Assembly (NCBI RefSeq): GCF_004331695.1
Contig: NZ_SJSL01000001.1
Location: 1,488,001 to 1,552,000, forward strand
Direction of reading: 5' to 3'
Source of the DNA: Pedobacter psychroterrae
Lineage (GTDB): Bacteria > Bacteroidota > Bacteroidia > Sphingobacteriales > Sphingobacteriaceae
DNA: 64,000 nt
This document shows, piece by piece, positions 44,362 to 53,895 of the stretch (positions are counted from its first letter, which is position 1; the number at the start of each line of letters is the position of its first letter). A program made the translations under genes and the position numbers. The notes beneath the pieces are model-generated. The model saw nothing but the letters and a program-made list of their open reading frames with translations. It was not told the origin of the DNA and made no database searches.

Positions 44362-46476
44362 ATGTCAAGAGATTTAAAATTTACAAGAAATATAGGGATT
44401 GCGGCTCACATTGATGCGGGTAAAACTACAACAACAGAGCGTATCCTTTATTATGCTGGTGTAAGCCATAAAATTGGTGAGGTACATGAAGGTGCTGCAA
44501 CGATGGATTGGATGGCCCAGGAGCAGGAACGTGGTATTACTATTACTTCTGCTGCCACTACAGTGAGCTGGAAATACAGAGGCCAAAGTTATCATGTGAA
44601 CGTTATTGATACCCCTGGTCACGTGGATTTTACCGTTGAGGTAAACCGTTCGTTACGTGTATTGGATGGATTGGTGTTCTTATTCTCGGCAGTTGACGGT
44701 GTTGAGCCTCAATCTGAAACGAACTGGCGTTTAGCTAACAACTACAATGTTCCCCGTATTGGTTTCGTTAATAAAATGGACCGTTCAGGAGCTGACTTTT
44801 TAAAAGTAGTTAAGCAGGTAAAAGATATGTTGGGCAGTAATGCTGTACCGCTACAATTGCCTATCGGTAGTGAAGATTCATTCAAAGGTGTAGTTGATCT
44901 GATCAACAACCGTGGTATCGTTTGGAATGAGCATGATAAAGGGATGACCTTTACTGAAGTGCCTATTCCGGAAGATATGATTGACGAGGTTGCTGAGTGG
45001 AGAGAGAAATTGCTGGAATCTGTAGCTGAGTATGATGAGTCATTGATGGAGAAATTCTTTGAAGCTCCTGAGACAATCACTGAGCGTGAAGTTTTAGATG
45101 CACTGCGTCAAGCCGTATTGGATGCTAAAATTGTACCTATGGTTTGTGGTTCATCTTTCAAAAACAAAGGTGTACAGACCATGCTTGATTATGTGATGGA
45201 ACTATTGCCTTCACCAATGGATGTAGAAGGTATTACTGGTACTAATCCAGACACTGGAGAAGAGATAATGCGTCAGCCATCTGAAAAAGAGCCGTTTGCA
45301 GCTTTAGCATTTAAAATTGCGACTGACCCTTTTGTAGGCCGTTTATGTTTTATCCGTGTTTATTCTGGTAATCTGGAAGCTGGATCTTACGTATACAATG
45401 CACGTTCGGAAAATAAAGAGCGTATTTCACGTATCTTCCAGATGCATGCAAATAAGCAAAACCCGATTCCTAATGTAGGTGCTGGTGATATTGCTGCTGT
45501 TGTAGGCTTTAAAGATATCAAAACAGGAGATACACTTTGTGATGAGAAAAATCCTATTATCCTTGAGTCAATGGATTTCCCTGAACCAGTTATTGGTTTG
45601 GCGATCGAGCCTAAAACTCAGGCTGATATCGACAAATTGGGTATGGGCTTAGCAAAACTGGCTGAGGAAGATCCTACATTTAGAGTTCAAACTGATCAGG
45701 AGACTGGACAGACTGTAATCTCGGGTATGGGTGAGCTTCACTTAGATATCCTAATTGATCGTTTGAAACGCGAATTTAAGGTAGAAGTAAACCAAGGAGC
45801 GCCACAAGTTGCTTACAAAGAAGCAATTAATGGAACTATTCAGCACCGTGAGGTCTATAAAAAACAATCTGGTGGCCGTGGTAAATTTGCGGACATTCAA
45901 GTTGTTATTTCTCCAATTGACGCGGATTATGAAAAAGGCGGTTTGCAGTTTGTAAACGAGATATCTGGTGGTTCAATTCCCCGTGAGTTTATTCCTTCTG
46001 TAGAGAAAGGATTTGCAGCATCGATGGCTAATGGAGTATTGGCGGGTTATCCGCTTCCAGATATGAAGGTTCGTTTAATAGATGGCTCGTTCCACGCAGT
46101 CGATTCAGATGCATTGTCTTTCGAGCTTGCGGCTAAAATGGCTTATCGTGAGGCAGTTCCAAAATGTAATCCTGTATTGATGGAGCCAATCATGAAAATC
46201 GAGATACTTACTCCTGAAGAAAACATGGGTGATGTAATGGGTGACATGAACCGTCGTCGTGGCCAACTGCAAGGTATGGACACAAGGGCGGGTGCTCAGG
46301 TAATCAAAGCTTTGGTGCCACTTTCTGAAATGTTTGGTTATGTAACTCAGTTGCGTACCATTACTTCAGGCCGTGCGACATCGACTATGGAGTTTGATCA
46401 TTATGAACCAGCTCCTAGAAACGTGATGGAAGAGGTGATTGCGAAATCAAAAGGGAAAGTTAAGTCAGTAGACTAG
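44362..46476 (+). CDS. fusA: elongation factor G
   Basis: The protein has 704 residues, full length. It drives ribosomal translocation with GTP. G motifs: [14 protein letters not shown] (P-loop), [13 protein letters not shown]. Domain II begins near residue 300, and the domain IV loop lies near 490-610. The C terminus has [16 protein letters not shown]. It is 13 nt after rpsG. A long hairpin separates it from rpsJ. Confidence 0.99.
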   Translation: MSRDLKFTRNIGIAAHIDAGKTTTTERILYYAGVSHKIGEVHEGAATMDWMAQEQERGITITSAATTVSWKYRGQSYHVNVIDTPGHVDFTVEVNRSLRVLDGLVFLFSAVDGVEPQSETNWRLANNYNVPRIGFVNKMDRSGADFLKVVKQVKDMLGSNAVPLQLPIGSEDSFKGVVDLINNRGIVWNEHDKGMTFTEVPIPEDMIDEVAEWREKLLESVAEYDESLMEKFFEAPETITEREVLDALRQAVLDAKIVPMVCGSSFKNKGVQTMLDYVMELLPSPMDVEGITGTNPDTGEEIMRQPSEKEPFAALAFKIATDPFVGRLCFIRVYSGNLEAGSYVYNARSENKERISRIFQMHANKQNPIPNVGAGDIAAVVGFKDIKTGDTLCDEKNPIILESMDFPEPVIGLAIEPKTQADIDKLGMGLAKLAEEDPTFRVQTDQETGQTVISGMGELHLDILIDRLKREFKVEVNQGAPQVAYKEAINGTIQHREVYKKQSGGRGKFADIQVVISPIDADYEKGGLQFVNEISGGSIPREFIPSVEKGFAASMANGVLAGYPLPDMKVRLIDGSFHAVDSDALSFELAAKMAYREAVPKCNPVLMEPIMKIEILTPEENMGDVMGDMNRRRGQLQGMDTRAGAQVIKALVPLSEMFGYVTQLRTITSGRATSTMEFDHYEPAPRNVMEEVIAKSKGKVKSVD

Positions 46477-46486
46477 TAAATAAATC

Positions 46487-46519
46487 GGCAACCGGTTATT
46501 AATAGCTCTAACCGGTGCC
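46487..46519 (+). promoter_or_regulatory. fusA-rpsJ intercistronic hairpin
   Basis: ACCGGTTA (46491-46498) pairs perfectly with TAACCGGT (46509-46516), extended by GGC and GCC outside. There is no T-run, so it looks like an mRNA stability or translation-control structure and not a terminator. Confidence 0.6.
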
Positions 46520-46536
46520 TTAATTAAATAAATGAT

Positions 46537-46842
46537 ATGAGCCAAAGAATTAGGATCAAATTAAAATCATACGATTACAACCTGGTAGATAAATCTGCTG
46601 AGAAAATCGTAAAAACTGTTAAACCTACGGGTGCGGTAGTTAGCGGGCCAATTCCGTTGCCTACAGAAAAGAAAATCTTCACTGTTTTGCGTTCACCTCA
46701 CGTGAACAAAAAAGCACGTGAGCAGTTTCAGCTTTGTGCCTATAAGCGTTTGCTTGACATTTATAGCTCAAACTCTAAAACAGTTGATGCTTTGATGAAA
46801 CTGGAATTACCTAGTGGTGTTGAAGTCGAGATTAAAGTTTAA
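46537..46842 (+). CDS. rpsJ: 30S ribosomal protein S10
   Basis: The protein has 101 residues, standard length. It binds 16S rRNA and NusB/NusG in transcription antitermination. [21 protein letters not shown] opens it and [11 protein letters not shown] closes it. Normally rplC follows directly; here a strong terminator (46865-46900) ends the transcript and about 4 kb of other genes intervene. Confidence 0.99.
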   Translation: MSQRIRIKLKSYDYNLVDKSAEKIVKTVKPTGAVVSGPIPLPTEKKIFTVLRSPHVNKKAREQFQLCAYKRLLDIYSSNSKTVDALMKLELPSGVEVEIKV

Positions 46843-46864
46843 CGATTTTAGTGAAAATTTTGGA

Positions 46865-46900
46865 AAAGAGAACCTATTATTAATAGGTTCTCTTTTTTTT
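46865..46900 (+). terminator. intrinsic terminator after rpsJ
   Basis: A perfect 14-bp stem (AAAGAGAACCTATT and complement) with a 3-nt loop, followed by a T-run to 46900. It separates the str-rpsJ transcript from everything to the right. Confidence 0.95.
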
Positions 46901-47145
46901 GAATTCAAAAATTTGATATTTTATATAATATTTTGATTAAATATGCCATATATAGGTGGATTAATCAAGATGTTGAGTCGTGTGATAGTGCTATATTTTT
47001 CATTATATTGATTTTTTTTTGAGTTTAATTTTTATTTTTTGTTTTTGATAATCAATTGGTTATGGCAATCCATCTAATGAATTTGATAAAAAAAAGCGGC
47101 AAATAAGATTATTTTAAAAAAAACTTGGAAGTAATAAAAATATAT

Positions 47146-47153
47146 TATATTTG
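47146..47153 (+). promoter_or_regulatory. promoter of the collagen-like lipoprotein gene
   Basis: TATATTTG with TTG at 47125-47127, 18 nt upstream, in an AT-rich 501-nt spacer (46843-47343) that holds no gene. The predicted leader is about 187 nt. A second TAAATTTG at 47252-47259 could be an alternative start. Confidence 0.6.
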
Positions 47154-47343
47154 GGCTTGAAAAGAAGAGTTTGAACGCTGTTGTCAAATTAACTTAAGGT
47201 ATTAATTTTAAAATAATTAAAATAAATTTTTTTTAATTACTATTTAAGCTTAAATTTGTGGCGTGGATCCATTTTTGATTCAACAGGGAAAGCTGAAAAC
47301 TGTTAAGAGTAAGCAAGAAATTAAATTTTATTAACTCTAGATT

Positions 47344-49251
47344 ATGAGAAAAGTTTTATTAAGTGTAATGACGGTGGGCTTTTTGCTAGCTTTTAATGCA
47401 TGTAAAAAAGGAGACCAAGGTCCAATAGGTCCTTCGGGTCCGACGGGTGCCGCTGGTGCTGCTGGCCAAGTAGGTCCTGCAGGTGCAGCTGGTGCTGACG
47501 GTTCAAAAATTTTAACTGGTGCTGGCGCTCCTGCTGCCGCTACTGGTGCAAACGGTGATTTTTATTTTGATAGTACTGCGAAATCTTTGTATGGTCCTAA
47601 AGCCGGTGGTGCTTGGCCTGCAACAGGTGTAGTACTTTCTGGTCCTGCTGGTGCTGCTGGTGCAAATGGTGCTACAGGTGCAACTGGAGCTACTGGAACT
47701 AACGGTTCAACTGGTGCAGCTGGAACTAAATTCCTTGCTGGTGCAGGTGCTCCAGGTGCTGCAATTGGTAGTGAAGGTGATTTCTATTTTGACACTACTA
47801 ATTCAGTATTTTATGGTCCTAAAGGAACAGGTGCTACTCCATGGGCTGCTTCTGCAGGTTCTAACGTAATGCCTATTGGTCGTGCTTATGCTGCTAAAAC
47901 TTTCTATTTAACTAGAGGTTTTGAAGGTGTAACAGAAGTAACTAAAACTTATGGTCAGGTAGCTAATGTGTCTTATGGTATGTTTGACATCATCACTACT
48001 TACACTATTAATTCTGATGATGAAGTTCGTATTGCTAACTATCCAGGTTGGTCAGATAACAGAGAGATGGCTTTTGAAAATACTGCTGGTTCAGGCGTGT
48101 TCGATAAAGTTCCTACTTCTGGAAATCAATTAAATCCTGCTAGTGGTGCTTTTGATGCTGATTTTAGCGTAGGTAGAAGGTTTATTTACACAAATAACAC
48201 CGCTAACCCAACAACTACTTTTGCATTAACTCAAATTGATATTGACAGGTTAACTGCTAATAATGGTGCTGCTTTTGGTTACTTAACTTATGCTAAAGTA
48301 ACTACTTCTCCATCGAACCCAGGTAATAGCTATATGCCGGCTAACCCTAGCTTGTTAACTCCAGGTGGTACTATGAACTTTGCTAGAACTAAAAATGTAG
48401 CGGTTACTAGTGAGTCAGGTGCAAGTGCTAACTACAATGCAACTTATACTGCTCAAACTAGACTTAACATCAATACGATTCCAGGTTTAGGTGCTAACAT
48501 TGAGAAATACAAGCAAGAAGGTAAAGTATTTGTAAAATACAAATATTTCACTAGCAATACTGCAGGTAACAATCCTGAGAATCACGCAGGAACTAACGCA
48601 GGTTGGGTTGACATCACTCCATATGCTAATTCTTATGTGAAAGCTGTTTCTTACGGTGTAGATAATTCTGATACTAACCCTACATTGTTCCCAGGTCCAT
48701 TTAATGCTCCTGCTTATACAAGTGGTATGGGTAATCCATTTGCAGGTGGTCCAAACTTTATGGGTACTGCTAACATCTTTGGTAATGCAGGTACGACTGT
48801 TACTTTGGCAACTAATCAAACTGCTGCTGCTGTAACTACTGCAAGTACTGTATACAATGATGGTGAGGTTGTAATCAACTGGAACATCAATAGCGGTACA
48901 AACTTTGGTAACGCTACAACTACTTACTCTTTTGGTCCTACAACTATTCCAAGTGTAACTGTAGTTGGTAACACAGGTACAAGAGCTCCAGCTGTTGCTC
49001 GTGGTTTTGAAGATGACTTCTATTCAGGAGCTCAGTTAACTTCTACTCCTGCTGGTCAGCTTGATGCTAATGGAGATGCTCAACTTGTTTTGAGAACCGG
49101 TGGTCGTCCAGCATCTTACTTCTCTGGAACTAAATTAGTTCAAGTACAAGTATTTGTTATCCCTGGAGATGTTATTAAAACGGCTAAAGCAAAAGGTGTT
49201 GATGTAAACAACGCTGCTGAGCTTGGTAAATACATCTCATTAAATAAATAA
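47344..49251 (+). CDS. collagen-like repeat lipoprotein, probably surface-exposed
   Basis: The protein has 635 residues. The lipobox puts the lipid on Cys20 (FNACKK). Residues 23-55 are eleven Gly-X-Y triplets and 100-129 are ten more. After each block comes a similar module of about 40 residues (ILTGAGAP, GDFYFDST, LYGPK; then FLAGAGAP, GDFYFDTT, FYGPK). Residues about 175-635 form a long Thr/Asn/Gly-rich region with no recognised domain, perhaps a beta fold. Codons are strongly biased to GCT, GGT and ACT, suggesting very high expression. It has its own promoter and terminator. Function unknown. Confidence 0.8.
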   Translation: MRKVLLSVMTVGFLLAFNACKKGDQGPIGPSGPTGAAGAAGQVGPAGAAGADGSKILTGAGAPAAATGANGDFYFDSTAKSLYGPKAGGAWPATGVVLSGPAGAAGANGATGATGATGTNGSTGAAGTKFLAGAGAPGAAIGSEGDFYFDTTNSVFYGPKGTGATPWAASAGSNVMPIGRAYAAKTFYLTRGFEGVTEVTKTYGQVANVSYGMFDIITTYTINSDDEVRIANYPGWSDNREMAFENTAGSGVFDKVPTSGNQLNPASGAFDADFSVGRRFIYTNNTANPTTTFALTQIDIDRLTANNGAAFGYLTYAKVTTSPSNPGNSYMPANPSLLTPGGTMNFARTKNVAVTSESGASANYNATYTAQTRLNINTIPGLGANIEKYKQEGKVFVKYKYFTSNTAGNNPENHAGTNAGWVDITPYANSYVKAVSYGVDNSDTNPTLFPGPFNAPAYTSGMGNPFAGGPNFMGTANIFGNAGTTVTLATNQTAAAVTTASTVYNDGEVVINWNINSGTNFGNATTTYSFGPTTIPSVTVVGNTGTRAPAVARGFEDDFYSGAQLTSTPAGQLDANGDAQLVLRTGGRPASYFSGTKLVQVQVFVIPGDVIKTAKAKGVDVNNAAELGKYISLNK

Positions 49252-49285
49252 TAATAATCAATAGAGTTATTTTTATATATAATGT

Positions 49286-49317
49286 AAGCAGCCCCCTTGA
49301 ACAGGGGCTGCTTTTTT
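49286..49317 (+). terminator. intrinsic terminator after the collagen-like gene
   Basis: AAGCAGCCCC (49286-49295) pairs with GGGGCTGCTT (49304-49313), followed by a T-run. Confidence 0.93.
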
Positions 49318-49427
49318 ATTTTAGCTCATTTCTGATCAAGATCTTTGCTAAGATGCATTTACATCTTCCATCTTAGTTATTATTTGATTAACGCTTTGTT
49401 ATTTAGTGTTCTAAGCTAACTTCCAAG

Positions 49428-49435
49428 TATATTTG
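49428..49435 (+). promoter_or_regulatory. TSUP operon promoter -7 element
   Basis: TATATTTG ends 5 nt before the ATG at 49441, predicting an almost leaderless mRNA. Confidence 0.6.
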
Positions 49436-49440
49436 CATAT

Positions 49441-50283
49441 ATGACGGTTTTACTGTTTACGATCATCGTGCTCCTCGGTGCATTCGCTGCCGGTCTACTT
49501 GGCTCATTAACTGGCCTTGGAGGCGGGGTAATAATAATCCCTTTGCTTACACTTGTCTTGGGTGTTGACATTCATTATGCAATAGGAGCATCTATCATTT
49601 CTGTGATAGCGACTTCAACCGGATCTGCAGCGGCGTACGTTAAGGAAGGAATTACGAATATAAGGATCGGAATGTTTCTTGAAGTAGCTACTACCATCAG
49701 CGCAGTAATAGGGGCTGTTGTAACAGTGTTTATTGATCCTGGATACATCGCGGTACTTTTTGGGCTAATTCTTCTTATGTCGGCCCTAATGATGTTAAAA
49801 AAGAAGGCTAATCATGTTGATCTAGAAACATCAGGTCATATTGCTAACTTTTTTAAATTGAACGGTAGTTATCCAACCGAAAGTGGAGAGATCAAAAGAT
49901 ATACTGTGCACAACGTTGCCGGCGGTTTTGCGATGATGTTTGTGGCAGGGACGATTTCCGGATTGTTAGGAATCGGATCTGGAGCCTTAAAAGTAATTGC
50001 AATGGATAATATCATGAAAATCCCGTTTAAGGTATCTACTACCACCAGTAATTTCATGATGGGTGTTACTGCAGCGGCCAGCGCAGTCGTATACCTCCAT
50101 AGAGGACAGATTGATCCGGGAATAGCGATGCCGGTAAGCCTGGGGGTATTACTTGGAGCCACAGTTGGCTCTAAGATTTTGGTCAGAACGAATTCTGACA
50201 GATTGAAGATCATATTTGCTGTAGTGGTTGCATTCCTTGCGGTACAGATGATATATAATGGTGTTTCTGGTAGATTCTCGTAA
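49441..50283 (+). CDS. TSUP (TauE/SafE) family membrane exporter
   Basis: The protein has 280 residues and about eight hydrophobic helices. Two inverted halves each carry the family loop (GSLTGLGGGVIIIPLLTL and GTISGLLGIGSGALKVIAMD). TSUP proteins move sulfite, sulfoacetate or other small anions. The DUF1634 gene begins at the base after its stop, a recurrent pair. Substrate cannot be told from sequence; the persulfide dioxygenase-like protein at 5.6 kb makes sulfite a reasonable guess only. Confidence 0.92.
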   Translation: MTVLLFTIIVLLGAFAAGLLGSLTGLGGGVIIIPLLTLVLGVDIHYAIGASIISVIATSTGSAAAYVKEGITNIRIGMFLEVATTISAVIGAVVTVFIDPGYIAVLFGLILLMSALMMLKKKANHVDLETSGHIANFFKLNGSYPTESGEIKRYTVHNVAGGFAMMFVAGTISGLLGIGSGALKVIAMDNIMKIPFKVSTTTSNFMMGVTAAASAVVYLHRGQIDPGIAMPVSLGVLLGATVGSKILVRTNSDRLKIIFAVVVAFLAVQMIYNGVSGRFS

Positions 50284-50682
50284 ATGATGAAAAGAGTAAC
50301 GAAGCATTTCTTTGCAGATAAGGATATTCAGGTTATTTTAGGCACCTTATTGAGGGTTGGAGTAATAGTATCGATGACAGTAATATTTGTTGGAGGATTG
50401 CTCTATTTGCTTCACCATGAAGAGCAGCTGGTCGATTATCATGTGTTTAATTCGCTACAGCAGGAGTATTCGTCGATAAGTTCAATTTTGTTAGGCCTTT
50501 CGAGATTTAATGCTAAGGCCATTATCCAATTTGGTATTTTACTACTGATATTTACACCGGTTGCACGTGTAGTGTTTTCTGTCTTTAGCTTCATTATTGA
50601 ACGGGATTATTTATATGTTATCATCGGGCTGCTGGTTTTTGGTATAATATTATTTAGTTTGAGTAATAGGCTAGTGCACTGA
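50284..50682 (+). CDS. DUF1634 membrane protein, TSUP partner
   Basis: The protein has 132 residues, with a second possible start at 50287. Three membrane helices lie near 22-44, 78-99 and 106-128. LGTLLRVGVIVSMTVIFVGG and FGILLLIFTPVARVVFSV are typical of DUF1634. It is encoded with zero spacing after the TSUP transporter and probably is its accessory subunit. Function unproven. Confidence 0.88.
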   Translation: MMKRVTKHFFADKDIQVILGTLLRVGVIVSMTVIFVGGLLYLLHHEEQLVDYHVFNSLQQEYSSISSILLGLSRFNAKAIIQFGILLLIFTPVARVVFSVFSFIIERDYLYVIIGLLVFGIILFSLSNRLVH

Positions 50683-50779
50683 CAGTAGTTTAACCGCGGG
50701 TTATCTAACCTTCGATAACTTTTTAGCATTTATTTACAAAAATAATTAGCTAACTATTTGAAAATTAAGATTTCTTTCT

Positions 50780-50837
50780 TATTTTTGCCCTCCCTTAACG
50801 GGAGTGTATCCACCTTGAACGAAGCCCTACTGCTTCG
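50780..50837 (+). promoter_or_regulatory. rplC (S10 operon) promoter and structured leader
   Basis: TATTTTTG at 50780-50787 predicts a start near 50791, where the RNA would begin TCCCTTA. CTCCC/GGGAG (50790-50804) and CGAAGC/GCTTCG (50820-50837) form two small hairpins before the rplC ATG at 50863. Confidence 0.7.
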
Positions 50838-50862
50838 ATGGGTGTTAAATTAAAATTAGAAA

Positions 50863-51480
50863 ATGTCAGGTATTATTGGAAAAAAAGTAGGAATGACCAG
50901 CATTTTCGACGCCGATGGAAAGAATATTCCATGTACGGTGATCGAAGCTGGACCTTGTGTAGTTACACAGGTAAAGACCGAAGAGAAAGACGGTTACGTT
51001 TCAGTTCAGTTAGGCTTCGGTGAAGCTAAAGAAAAGAACACAACTCAGCCCCTAAGAGGCCATTTTGCAAAAGCAAACACTACGCCAAAACGTAAGCTGG
51101 TTGAATTTGATCCTTTTGAAGAATCTTTAAATTTAGGTGATACCGTAACGGTTAGCATCTTTAATGAAGGTGATTTTGTAGATGTAGTTGGTACATCAAA
51201 AGGTAAGGGTTTCCAGGGTGTTGTTAAACGTCATGGTTTCGCTGGTGTTGGCGGTCAGACTCACGGACAGCATAACAGAATGCGTGCCCCAGGTTCATTG
51301 GGAGCTGCTTCTTATCCTGCACGTGTATTTAAAGGCATGCGTATGGCGGGAAGAATGGGTGGAGACAGAGTTAAAATTCAAAACTTACAGGTTTTGAAAG
51401 TTTATGCTGATCAAAATCTGGTTGTAGTTAGCGGTTCCGTACCAGGAGCTAAGGGTTCTTACGTAATCTTAGATAAGTAA
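50863..51480 (+). CDS. rplC: 50S ribosomal protein L3
   Basis: The protein has 205 residues. It is an early assembly protein near the peptidyl transferase centre. [14 protein letters not shown] opens it, and [19 protein letters not shown] is the conserved extended loop. It begins the interrupted S10 operon from its own promoter. Confidence 0.99.
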   Translation: MSGIIGKKVGMTSIFDADGKNIPCTVIEAGPCVVTQVKTEEKDGYVSVQLGFGEAKEKNTTQPLRGHFAKANTTPKRKLVEFDPFEESLNLGDTVTVSIFNEGDFVDVVGTSKGKGFQGVVKRHGFAGVGGQTHGQHNRMRAPGSLGAASYPARVFKGMRMAGRMGGDRVKIQNLQVLKVYADQNLVVVSGSVPGAKGSYVILDK

Positions 51481-51484
51481 GCAG

Positions 51485-52114
51485 ATGGAAGTTAAAGTAT
51501 TAAACATTTCAGGAAAAGAGACAGGTGCCAAGGTGCAGCTTCCTGAGTCGGTATTTGGCATATCGCCTGTTGATCATGCAATCTATTTAGATGTAAAGCA
51601 GTATTTGGCTAATCAGCGTCAGGGTACTCACAAATCTAAACAACGTAACGAAATTGCAGGTTCAACCCGTAAGTTATATAAACAAAAAGGTACTGGTGGT
51701 GCTCGTGCCGGAAGTATTAAATCTCCATTGTTTAATGGTGGTGGTCGTGTGTTTGGTCCTCAGCCACGTGACTATAGTTTTAAATTGAATAAAAAATTGA
51801 AAGTGCTAGCACGTAAGTCTGCATTATCTTATAAAGCACAAGATTCAAATGTTGTTGTTTTGGAAGATTTCTCTTTTGATTCAATCAAAACTAAAAACTA
51901 CCTTAATTTAGTTAGCGCTTTGAATTTGGCTGGCGAAAAAACTTTATTGGTTTTGCCTTCACAAAATAACAATATCTATTTATCAAGTAGAAACATTCAG
52001 AAAGCGAAAGTTATCACTGCAGATCAGTTAAATACTTATGATGTATTAAACTGTAGCAAGCTTTTGTTGACTGCTGATTCTCTAAAAACATTGGAGGAGG
52101 CATTTGCCAAGTAA
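51485..52114 (+). CDS. rplD: 50S ribosomal protein L4
   Basis: The protein has 209 residues. The tunnel loop is [21 protein letters not shown]4 of other bacteria can regulate the S10 operon; whether it does so here via the hairpins at 50790-50837 is untested. It starts 4 nt after rplC. Confidence 0.98.
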   Translation: MEVKVLNISGKETGAKVQLPESVFGISPVDHAIYLDVKQYLANQRQGTHKSKQRNEIAGSTRKLYKQKGTGGARAGSIKSPLFNGGGRVFGPQPRDYSFKLNKKLKVLARKSALSYKAQDSNVVVLEDFSFDSIKTKNYLNLVSALNLAGEKTLLVLPSQNNNIYLSSRNIQKAKVITADQLNTYDVLNCSKLLLTADSLKTLEEAFAK

Positions 52115-52115
52115 T

Positions 52116-52406
52116 ATGGAATTTTTAAAGAAACCAATATTAACAGAAAAAGCTTCTGCACTGACAGAAAAATCTAACAGGTTTACTTTTAGGGTAGAGC
52201 ATAAAGCAAACAAGCTGCAAATCAAAACTGCTATTGAGAAGATGTACGGCGTGAACATTTTAGCCATTAATACAATGGTGGTAAATGGAAAAGTTAAGTC
52301 TAGAAATACTAAAGGCGGATTGGTTACAGGACGTAGCCCGAAATATAAAAAAGCTATTGTTACCTTGAAAGATGGTGAGACAATAGATTATTACGCGAAC
52401 ATTTAA
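52116..52406 (+). CDS. rplW: 50S ribosomal protein L23
   Basis: The protein has 96 residues from the ATG at 52116; an in-frame TTG at 52104 overlaps rplD. It lies at the exit tunnel and docks trigger factor and SRP. FLKKPILTEKASALTEKSN and IEKMYGVNILAINTMVVNGK are typical. Confidence 0.98.
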   Translation: MEFLKKPILTEKASALTEKSNRFTFRVEHKANKLQIKTAIEKMYGVNILAINTMVVNGKVKSRNTKGGLVTGRSPKYKKAIVTLKDGETIDYYANI

Positions 52407-52429
52407 TAAGAATTGAATATTTATAAACT

Positions 52430-53254
52430 ATGGGCTTAAGAAAATTTAAACCAGTCACTCCGGGAACCCGCTTTAGAGTAGGTGCCAGTTTTACGGAGAT
52501 TACAGCAACCAAGCCCGAAAAATCATTGGTTGTATCTTCTAAGAAATCGGGAGGTCGTAACAATACAGGAAAGATGACTATGCGCTACATGGGTGGTGGT
52601 CACAAAAAATCTTACCGTTTAATAGATTTTAAACGTGATAAGTTTGACATTCCTGCAACAGTAGCTACTGTTGAATACGATCCAAACCGTACAGCACGCA
52701 TCGCATTATTACATTATGCAGATGGTGAGAAGCGTTATATTATTGCACCTGAAGGGTTGCAAGTAGGACAAGCAGTATTATCGGGAGATAGAGCTACACC
52801 TGAAGTGGGGAATGCTTTAAAATTAGCAAATATTCCTTTGGGTTCTATCGTTCACAATGTGGAGATTCATCCAGGACGTGGAGCTCAATTGGCACGTAGC
52901 GCTGGTGCGTATGCACAGTTAGCGGCCCGTGATGGCAAGTATGCGACATTAAAAATGCCTTCTGGCGAGACAAGATTGATTTTGACTACTTGTCTGGCTA
53001 CAATAGGAGCAGTTTCTAACTCAGATCATGCAAATGAAGTATTAGGTAAAGCAGGCCGTAAACGCTGGTTGGGACGTCGTCCAAGAACACGTCCGGTAGC
53101 GATGAACCCAGTCGATCACCCAATGGGTGGTGGTGAGGGTCGCTCATCAGGAGGTCAGCCGAGGTCAAGAAATGGCATGTATGCTAAAGGCTTCAAGACC
53201 CGTACGCTTAAAAAATACTCAAATCGTTTCATCATAGAGAAAAGGAAGAAATAA
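52430..53254 (+). CDS. rplB: 50S ribosomal protein L2
   Basis: The protein has 274 residues. It is needed for subunit joining and peptidyl transfer. [19 protein letters not shown] and [20 protein letters not shown] hold the conserved histidine region. Its stop shares one base with the rpsS start (TAATG). Confidence 0.99.
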   Translation: MGLRKFKPVTPGTRFRVGASFTEITATKPEKSLVVSSKKSGGRNNTGKMTMRYMGGGHKKSYRLIDFKRDKFDIPATVATVEYDPNRTARIALLHYADGEKRYIIAPEGLQVGQAVLSGDRATPEVGNALKLANIPLGSIVHNVEIHPGRGAQLARSAGAYAQLAARDGKYATLKMPSGETRLILTTCLATIGAVSNSDHANEVLGKAGRKRWLGRRPRTRPVAMNPVDHPMGGGEGRSSGGQPRSRNGMYAKGFKTRTLKKYSNRFIIEKRKK

Positions 53255-53520
53255 TGGCTCGTTCGATAAAAAAAGGACCTTATATTGACCATAACGTAGA
53301 GAAAAAAGTTGTCTCTATGAATGATTCAGGCAAGAAGTCTGTAATTAAAACTTGGTCTCGCAGATCGATGATCTCACCAGATTTTGTGGGTCATACATTT
53401 GCAGTACACAACGGTAATAAATTTATACCGGTATACGTAACAGAAAACATGGTTGGTCACAAGCTGGGAGAGTTTGCTCCAACCAGAACATTTAGGGGTC
53501 ACTCTGAAAAGAAAAAATAA
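53254..53520 (+). CDS. rpsS: 30S ribosomal protein S19
   Basis: The protein has 88 residues. It contacts S13 in the 30S head. [17 protein letters not shown] and [15 protein letters not shown] are signatures. Overlaps rplB by one base, implying translational coupling. Confidence 0.99.
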   Translation: MARSIKKGPYIDHNVEKKVVSMNDSGKKSVIKTWSRRSMISPDFVGHTFAVHNGNKFIPVYVTENMVGHKLGEFAPTRTFRGHSEKKK

Positions 53521-53527
53521 TTAAGAG

Positions 53528-53890
53528 ATGGAAGCAGTAGCGAAATTAAACAATTGTCCAACCTCACCACGTAAGATGCGTTTGGTTGTAGATCTTATCA
53601 GAGGTGAGCGTGTTGAGAAAGCTTTACATATTTTAAAGTTTACCAATAAAGATGCAGCAATAAGAGTTGAGAAACTATTATTATCAGCTATCAAGAACTG
53701 GGAAACTAAGAATGAAGGTTCTCGCCCTGAAGAAAACCAGTTATACGTGAAAACGATAATGGTAGGCGGTGGTCGTCAACTGAAAAGACTAAGACCAGCA
53801 CCTCAAGGACGCGGTTACAGAATACGTAAACGTTCAAACCACGTAACTTTGATAGTAGATAGTAAAAACGTTGAAACTCAAACTAATTAA
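53528..53890 (+). CDS. rplV: 50S ribosomal protein L22
   Basis: The protein has 120 residues. It lines the exit tunnel, and its beta hairpin ([20 protein letters not shown]) is intact, with no change suggesting macrolide resistance. It is 7 nt after rpsS. Confidence 0.98.
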   Translation: MEAVAKLNNCPTSPRKMRLVVDLIRGERVEKALHILKFTNKDAAIRVEKLLLSAIKNWETKNEGSRPEENQLYVKTIMVGGGRQLKRLRPAPQGRGYRIRKRSNHVTLIVDSKNVETQTN

Positions 53891-53895
53891 CAGAA

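Noticed and set aside
47410-47740. DNA-level tandem repeat in the collagen-like gene as a mobile or CRISPR-like repeat
   Set aside because: The repetition follows the Gly-X-Y codons and is explained by the protein sequence.
50838-51023. A 61-codon frame starting in the rplC leader, out of frame with rplC
   Set aside because: Basic shadow peptide overlapping rplC; could be a leader frame but no supporting evidence was found.
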